DNA of 64,000 nt from the NCBI RefSeq assembly GCF_037975245.1, contig NC_092568.1, forward strand, positions 31,902,501 to 31,966,500, written 5' to 3'. Origin of the DNA: Apostichopus japonicus (lineage: Eukaryota; Echinodermata; Holothuroidea; Aspidochirotida; Stichopodidae). The stretch's first letter is position 1, and each line of letters starts with the position of its first letter. Positions 57,101 through 64,000 of this stretch are shown one piece after another. The notes beneath the pieces were generated by a model, which was not told where the DNA came from, did not search any database, and saw nothing but the letters and a program-made list of their open reading frames with translations. The position numbers and the translations under genes are program-made.

Positions 57101-60100
57101 TTGTGTTCTTTAGTATTCCACTAATGCAGATCCTGAGTTATCATGGTGTAATTAAGTGTTCAAATCTTGGGTGCAGTTGTGGAAAGTTCTGAATTTTTTG
57201 TCTATTATATATATTATGGTATCTGACACTGCTATACATTATAACACTTGTATAGCAATTTGCTTAGCATTTTGCTATGTGATACTTGTTATGTAGTTCA
57301 GTTTTTTATTCTGAGGCAGAAGGAATCTATGTGAGTGGTGGTGCTGTGTGTGTGGCACTTGCTTGTTAACACCGTAATTCAAAGAGTTCAAGGTGGATTA
57401 ACTTCATAAATTTGGTATGTGGATCCATCTTATTTGAGTACAAGAACCCTTTTCCTTTCTATGAAGTTCAATGGTCATTTGGGGTCAACAAAGGTCAAAG
57501 TATGTAAACTTTGTAAACAAGATAACTCAAAAAGTACATCTTTGTTGAACTTCATTCATGGTATGCAGATCCAGCTTGGTGAGTGCAAGAACCTGATTGA
57601 AATTGGTTGAGGTCAAAGGTCATTTGTGATCAACATTTAGTTCAAAGCCTGAAAATCTTGTAAACACGATAACTCAAGAAGTACATCTTTCTTGAATTTC
57701 ATACTATGTATGTAGATCCAATTTGGTGAGTGCAAGAATCCTATTGAAATTGGTAGAAGTTGAAGGTCAGCAGGTGTCAACGTTTGCAAACCTTTTAAAC
57801 ATGATAACTCAAAAATTAAAGCTACAGTTAATCTGCGAATTCACCAATGATTTCGTTTGGTGAACATAGTTTGGTCAGATTCAGTTTGGTTTTGTGAAGG
57901 GGCTCTATAAGGCTTCGACAGAACATACAGTCATCCAGGAAATGAATCTGCCTCAAACAGTGGATAGCCTTGCTGTAACCCACTCACAAGGGCTATTTAT
58001 TCATTCATCAACGTGTCTATATTTCACATAGGGACACAGTTCTTTCTGGATATCGAAACATTTTGGAAGAAAAATTCTTAACTGTAAAATCCTTACCAGT
58101 GAATGAAATGGTTGATGCCCACATGGGAGTGCTACATATAAGAGCTGGAAATCTCTGATCTTTTCTGTTTCTCACTTAATTCTTGGACAAAATGTAACTC
58201 ACTTGCTCTACATTAGTCAGATAGTTATGTTTGATTTTTGAAAGAAAAAAACACAATTGTGCTGTACATTAGTCAGATAGTTATGTTTGATTTTTGAGAG
58301 AAAAAAAACAATTGAATTGAACAAATTTGCATAAAATGTTTGTTTGTTTAAATTATAAACAGGGACAAATCTCTTGTTTAACATATTTTGTGAAATTGTT
58401 TCTTTCTTTTTTCTATGTAAAGGGTCCTCCAGAAGATGAAGAAGCAGGGTCAGAACTGAGTGTGACACAGCTGAAAGAATTAAGACAAAAACAACTAGAA
58501 GAGCAAGAAGAATTAAAAAGGAAGCTGAAAGAGAGCAAGATGGAGACTCATGAAGAACCAAAGGAACAGAGAGGAATCAGCTGGGGAATGAGTAAGTCTG
58601 AAAAGAAGCTGCGTTGATTTGACCACAGGAGATAGTTATTTCATTTGTAAATATTTTTTCCCTACCCCTTTCCCTTAATCCTGTCATTGTCCCTCCACTT
58701 TTCATCTCCTACCTCTCCTCTTCCCCTGTTGGTTTCTTTCTTTCTTCTCTCTTTCTCTTGTTTACTAATCCCCTTATATCTATCTCTTTGTGTTCACCAT
58801 GCTCATTAACCTGTCTGTATTCACTGGCGGATCCAAGGGGGGGCCAAGGGGGGCCATGGCCCCCCCCAAAGGTGAGCCAAAAAGTGTTTCCGAACATCCG
58901 CTAAATCATATGATTGGAAATTAAAAAAATCGAGAGGAATAGCAGTGGTAGACTAGTCTAAACCTTTTCGTTTTCTGGTTTAAAATTAAATGCAGAGCTC
59001 CCAACTGACCCGCAATTCGCGGGAATTAGACCCGCATTCTAACACCCAACCCCGCTGACCCGCACAAGCGTCCGAAAAAAACCGCATTGTAATTGTCAAG
59101 TATACATAAAAAAAAATGCATCAAATTTTGACTTAGCAACCATCATTTCTTTAGCATTTAGCATAATAGAGTATAAAACCTCCTTTACAGCATCATTTGA
59201 ACCTCAAATTAGCCGATAATTCTTTTCATTGGGGCGAGCAGCGAACATTTTCATGCCACGGGAAAGAATGAATTATCACCTACTATTCAATTTATTGATG
59301 TTACACACAAAAAAATGCATATTTCTCAGAAAATTTTGGGTGACAAAAGCCTTTCTAAGTGCCACCATTTTACATGTAGGCATCACCAGGATTCCAAAAA
59401 AATTCAAAAGGGGAGGGGGACACCCCCTCCCCTTATACCCCTCCCCCAGGACGGCGATTCGTGGTATGGACCAGCATTTGCCTTCTCAAGAGTTGGGAGC
59501 TATGTAAATGTATGAGCATGAGGATTTACAGTTTAACACCATTTTGCAGTTACAGGCTGGTTGTAAGAAATTTATAACCTATGAGAAATAAAATTTCTTG
59601 AGAAAGATGATCCCAACTTTGTTTTATAAATATTTTAGAAAATTACACCTGGGAAACATTTTTTTTAGAAGTAAATTAACATCACCATTGTACACTTTTG
59701 TCGCACCAAATTGCATCTGAGGGCATTCAGCAATAGAAAATTTTCCAAAGGGGAGGGGGGCACCCCCTCCCCTTAGACCCCTCCCCCATATCACTCTAAT
59801 GCCACTTTGGCCCCTCCCAAACAAAGGCCCTGGATCCGCCAGTGTCTGTATTCTGTGCGTGTTTTTGTCCCTTCTGTTACTGTTACTTGTCATTTAGCCT
59901 TTGAAGAAGATCCTGCTAGGATCGAAACGTCAGGCCAACTTACTTTTACACATTGTAAATATTTTGACGAAATTGAAAGTACCAGTGACTGATCTCAAGA
60001 TATGTAGTACCAGTGTTATATCTAATTGTTTATCATGCATATTTAGTTGATTTTCTATTCATAAAGAGTGCCACATATGGCCTTAATTCTTAAACCAACT

Positions 60101-63100
60101 GCTTTTACATGCATTGCAGATTTAGGGGATTTGCCAAAAAAAAGGATGAAGATTTCGAGTGCAGTTGTGCAACTGTATATTCCCATCTGAAAAGAAAGAT
60201 GAAATTGAAAGAAAAGTTAGAAACGGCTGAAGTTGTTGCTAACTACTGCATCCAGATTATTCTCCGAACGTTTGTGACCACAGAGTGTAGCAGTCCAGTA
60301 TTTGCAATTCACATTTCGGTTTTGTTCAGTTTTTCGGTTTCTTAAAGTAAAAAATAGTACCAAAACTTGGTCGGAAAAAATGGTTTCGGTACTAAAACCG
60401 GTTTACCGTGCAAGCCTAAGCAGTATGCTAACAAGGCTAATACATTACGAATACTGTCTATGAAACGGGGCTCTAATAGTTTCCATCTAACGTTTGATAT
60501 TTCTTTTCTCTTGCAGGAGATGATGCAGAAGAAGAAGAGATTGACATGGAGAAGAATCCTTATAACGTCATGAGTCAGGCTGAGAAGGAAGCATCTTATG
60601 TCAAGGATCCTAAGAAGACTCTTCGGGGATACTTTGAACGAGAAGGTATGTGTAGAAGGGAGGCCGTCAAGGTCGTCGATATTTGCCACAAATACTAACA
60701 TGGTTAAGTTTCTAATAGCTTTCATAGATGCTATCCTACCTGGAGGTTTTGGAACTGTCCTATTAATTCATTAACATTGGAGAATGTGTAATAATACGAG
60801 ATTTGCTTCTCTGATCTCTCGTTAATTAAGGGGAAGAGATATGAGGATGACAGTAATGCGATTTGTGACATTTTGTGCATACTTGACATGTTTTTTTATT
60901 TAAAGGTTCTAGCATATTTTGAGGGCAATTCTGGTGACATTTTACATCAGCACCATGGAGACTCTAGGACCCTTTTGTAGCTACTGTATAAATGAACAAC
61001 AATATGGAGATCTGAAACAAGTGAATGTGCTAGTAGTTAGCAAAGCTTAGTTAACATTTGCTTTGCCATAATTTGGCTACTTATCACTAGCAAAACCAGT
61101 ATGGTATAGTTTGGACCTCAGTTCTATGCATATCTGTGGATTTGACCATCTATGAGCTTAGCAGAGCATTTGAAGCATTGCTGCATTTGCTTTATTAATG
61201 TCGTAAAGACCGATCATACAGTGGACCCACACACACACACAGATTGAGTGAATAGAGCACCCAACAACTGTTTCCTGCTAACGACCGGAGCTTGTTAAGT
61301 TCACATGCAACTTGATTACCTGTGATTGGTTGCATTTATTTGTTAACATGTGGTCAAGTTTTATTGTGAAACACTGTTCACTGCTGCCTGCCAGTCTGGA
61401 GAACTGCTACATGTCCGGTCTCTTGTCTGAAGCCAATGGGACTCAAAACTGACAAAATCTCGATCTGTCGTAGTCTTAAGCACACGCTCACTGCCAGACT
61501 ATCCACAGTTTTCCACATAGCAACAGTTTTCCACATAGCAACAGTTTTCCACATAGCAACAGTTTGCCACATAGCAACAGTTTTCCAAATAGCAACAGTT
61601 TGCCACATAGCAACAGTTTGCCACATAGCAACAGTTTTCCACATAGCAACAGTTTTCCACATAGCAACAGTTTTCCACATAGCAACAGTTTTCCACATAG
61701 CAACAGTTTTCCACTTAGCAACAGTTTGCCACATAGCAACAGTTTGCCACATAGCAACAGTTTTCCACATAGCAACAGTTTGCCACATAGCAACAGTTTT
61801 CCACATAGCAACAGTTTTCCACATAGCAACAGTTTTCCACATAGCAACAGTTTTCCACTTAGCAATAGTTTGCCACATAGCAACAGTTTTCCACATAGCA
61901 ACAGTTTGCCACATAGCAACAGTTTTCCACATAGCAACAGTTTTCCACATAGCAACAGTTTTCCACATAGCAACAGTTTTCCACTTAGCAATAGTTTGCC
62001 ACATAGCAACAGTTTTCCACATAGCAACAGATTTCCACATAGCAACAGTTGAGTTATGATCAGTCAGGCAGTGATTGTCTGCCTTTATGTTAAATGCAAC
62101 AAGACATGACTAAAATATTTCACCTACTGTAGTCTTTACACATTCTTATGGTATGTTTAACATATACACAAGTTGTTTTTTTCTCCCTACTTCCTCTCTG
62201 TGTGTAGGGTTGGAGCTGGAGTATAATGTGGAAGAAAAAGGCAGTGGATTCAACAAGCAATATGTGTGTAAAGTGGAGTAAGTGCAACCCTGCTAATGAC
62301 ATTCATGTTCTCACTAAAATGATGATCTCTTTATCTTGACAGATGTTCTGTGACTTCTTATATGTGTTTCACAAAATATGTTAAATATAAATACTCCTCC
62401 CTTAAAATATTCCCATGCATTCTCTCATGTAAAATTTCAGTGAGTTGTATTGTTTTTTTTGGGGGGGGTGGGGGGGAAGAGAGAAAATTGATATTGTTGC
62501 TGAAGCGATTAGTGGAGTCTTTGAGTTTTGATGTTTGAAAGTATTTAACTGCTGGATTGGAGTAACTTTTTGTGCATATTCCGAAAAGCAACAGTTTGAA
62601 ATGGCATACAGACAGTGTTGCATCTTAGTAGTAGAGACTTAAAGATATGATGAAATGTTTGATATGTTGTGGGTCAGTTTTGTTTTTGACACAACAGCGT
62701 TCTTAAAGGGTGTGAAGACTCGCGCACAAAGAAATGTCTCATGCCAGTTATCTGACCTAGCTTCCGAATGAAGTGTTAGACACCACCATCGATCGCAGAA
62801 AATACACACACAGCTTGCTACCATCGGTAATTAGACACTAGTGTACGGTCAATACATACGGTCAATACCCACAACACAGTGTACATAGCAGTGATGGACA
62901 TAACAGGTCTAGATAAAAGATAACTAGGTATCACGTTTCATTACTGTCTGCATTTTGTAGTGACAAGAAGAAAATTTCACTTGCAAGCAACGGAAAGTTA
63001 ACTTTTTCAGAGTGCGGCACGCCGTTTGGGGCGAGTCTTTAATGACTTTAAGTCCATATCTTGTCTACTCAGTTCTCATCGGTTCTGATAAGAAGATGAG

Positions 63101-64000
63101 GAAAATTTCCTGATGTTTATGACTGCAAATAATATCCACAAACAGTGTTGTGTATGCCCAGCCAGCAGAGATTGGCAAGAAAATTAAAAGGTGTTTCTGT
63201 AGTGAAGGTTTTCCAAAAATGGAGCAAACTCAAATTGTTCCTTTACTTTTTGTAGACTTCCTGTTGATGATGCAGAAGGAGACCCCATTACAGCTGAAGC
63301 TGCTGTATCAGGAAAGAAGAAAGAAGCTGTCATTGCATGCGCCGCGGAGGCATGCAGAATATTAGACGCTCATGGAGTACTAAGACAGGCCGTACATGGT
63401 GAGCATATTGTATAAAATCACGGCCATCATTTGAATCTGTTTGATTGTATTGTTGAGAATTTCAGAGACTTTTACAAAATATAGAAGTTTGTAAAATTAC
63501 AGATCTGTAGTACCAATTATAACATTGCAAAGTCAAAAGTTGCTTTCAGTTTTCGGAAGCTTAAAAGTGGTTCAAAACTCAAGTCGCTTATAGATGTAAA
63601 CAAATCAAGAAAACTTTGAAAAGTGTTGGAAATAACTGTTTAATTTTGTAATTTATTTCCTTTACCACCAACAAATTGTATCTGAATCACTTGTATATGT
63701 AAACAAAATGTCATTAATTCAAAGGGGATGAAATATTTGAAAATATGTCTCGGCCTGATTGTATCTTGTTTTCCCTGGAACAGAAAGCAAACAAAAGAAG
63801 AAGAAGAATTGGGCGGACGATGATTTCTACGATAGCGACGATGACTCGTACCTGGACAGGACAGGAATTATTGAAAAGAAGAGAACCAAGAGGATGATAA
63901 AAGCTGGAGTCATCAAACAAGAGGTTGACACCTACGATAGTCTGGTTAGTCAAACAGATGCCTCTTTTATTAGGGAAATGTTTAATATTACGGAAGTTTA
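54167..64000 (+). CDS. SLC4A1AP: Kanadaptin (SLC4A1AP homologue), 7 exons seen, 3' end beyond the window
   Basis: Exons: 54167-54233, 55610-56439, 58423-58591, 60517-60645, 62208-62277, 63256-63398, 63784-63944. All are GT..AG and in frame (523 codons). Kanadaptin is a largely nuclear protein, first described as an adaptor for the kidney anion exchanger AE1. Residues 1-190 are Ser/Lys/Glu-rich and probably disordered. The FHA phosphothreonine-binding domain is at about 195-299, with [17 protein letters not shown] and STHGSQFN giving the binding residues. Then come the conserved [30 protein letters not shown], a dsRNA-binding-like fold at about 400-470 ([33 protein letters not shown]) and the [20 protein letters not shown] signature. 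Human kanadaptin continues after ESLV as this one should after DSLV. Introns carry a hAT-like MITE, a TTAA MITE and minisatellites. Confidence 0.95.
55051..55097. repeat. 15-bp triplicate in kanadaptin intron 1
   Basis: TTGAATTATGGTGCC occurs three times in a row with small changes. Confidence 0.85.
56451..56670 (+). repeat. Dispersed repeat with hammerhead-like core, copy 1 (kanadaptin intron 2)
   Basis: From TTCTCCTCTTCCCC to TTAGGCCCACTTAC. Within it CTGAAGA (56623-56629), a GATCC-AGCTA-GGATC hairpin and AAAATG form a diverged hammerhead-like core. A second copy, split by a MITE, lies at 58706-58821 plus 59845-59950. Probably a Penelope-type terminal fragment. Confidence 0.6.
57395..57830. 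repeat. About 140-bp tandem repeat, three units (kanadaptin intron 2)
   Basis: GATAACTCAAAAAGTAC-type motifs at about 57520, 57668 and 57802, each preceded by GTAAAC and GGTCAAAGGTCATTTG/GGTCATTTGGGGTC. Related to the units at 41345-41770. Confidence 0.8.
58706..59950 (+). repeat. Dispersed repeat with hammerhead-like core, copy 2, split by a MITE (kanadaptin intron 3)
   Basis: The left part, 58706-58821, and the right part, 59845-59950, together match 56451-56670. The right part keeps GATCC-TGCTA-GGATC followed by GAAACGTC, closer to the hammerhead consensus on that side, while its first core is TTGAAGA. Confidence 0.65.
58822..59844. mobile_element. hAT-like MITE with 8-bp target duplication
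   Basis: 1023 bp. Ends CACTGGCGGATCCA and its exact complement, flanked by TCTGTATT at 58814-58821 and 59845-59852. The homologous repeat copy at 56451-56670 has a single uninterrupted TCTGTATT at that point (empty site). The interior holds two copies of a GGGGAGGGGG/CACCCCCTCCCC block (about 59408-59455 and 59748-59795). No transposase, so it is non-autonomous. Confidence 0.9.
61500..62049. repeat. 18-bp minisatellite, about 30 units (kanadaptin intron 4)
   Basis: The unit is CCACATAGCAACAGTTTT with TTTG/TTTT and ACTTAG/ACATAG variants arranged in a recurring block pattern. Several frames are open on both strands because 18 is divisible by 3; it lies between two kanadaptin exons and is not coding. 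Confidence 0.97.
62703..63051. mobile_element. TTAA-ended MITE, copy 2 (kanadaptin intron 5)
   Basis: Ends TTAAAGGGTGTGAAGACTCG and, inverted, TTAAAGTCATTAAAGACTCG; 349 bp. The interior matches 26837-27217 in opposite orientation (shared GTTAACTTT, GTGTCTAATTACCG and TGTGTGTATTTTCTG blocks). Confidence 0.82.

Noticed and set aside
61436-62059. Long open frames of 160-220 codons on both strands
   Set aside because: They arise from the 18-bp minisatellite, are open in several frames at once, and lie between two verified kanadaptin exons.

Overview
The window is animal nuclear DNA from an invertebrate deuterostome, most likely a sea cucumber (Holothuroidea). It is AT-rich, its genes have GT..AG introns, and it is crowded with minisatellites and transposon remnants. 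The placement rests on a gene at 3976-9017 encoding a phosphagen kinase that is creatine-kinase-like in sequence but has a shortened substrate-specificity loop, the combination known from holothurian arginine kinase. The placement is an inference; the gene families themselves are read directly.

Four protein-coding loci can be supported. (1) 3976-9017 (+): an eight-exon arginine-kinase-type gene, 434 codons. (2) 11800-13035 (+): an intronless rhodopsin-class GPCR of 411 residues with unusual DRY and NPxxY motifs. (3) 38695 down to at least 23427 (-): a secreted leucine-rich-repeat protein with signal peptide and LRRNT, LRR exons, LRRCT, a Calx-beta-like exon and Thr/Ser/Pro repeat exons. Its last two exons lie in a recent tandem duplication, and its 3' end was not found. 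(4) 54167 to beyond 64000 (+): kanadaptin (SLC4A1AP), seven exons visible, running off the window.

Most of the rest is repeats. A 51-bp minisatellite fills 30012-33972, 22-bp arrays lie at 21813-22090 and 45936-47190, and an 18-bp array lies at 61500-62049. Kanadaptin introns and the LRR gene carry two copies of one TTAA-ended MITE. A hAT-like MITE with an 8-bp target duplication sits in a kanadaptin intron. Upstream of the LRR gene is a nested structure: a roughly 5.9-kb element made of inverted 225-bp satellite units, into which a 2.85-kb foldback-like element with tandem-repeat termini has inserted, leaving an 8-bp duplication. A dead Penelope-like element at 50736-53782 forms a large palindrome with 1.1-kb arms and carries hammerhead-like cores.

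The most notable observation is at the 3' end of the arginine kinase gene. Splicing of the last intron adds a 65-residue Pro/Ala/Ser-rich tail ending in a lysine-rich stretch and a perfect CAAX box (CTLI), predicting a prenylated, membrane-bound kinase. If that intron is not spliced, the frame meets TGA immediately after the donor site, giving a canonical 369-residue enzyme, and an AATAAA lies about 35 bp further on. The gene thus appears built to make a soluble and a membrane-anchored isoform.
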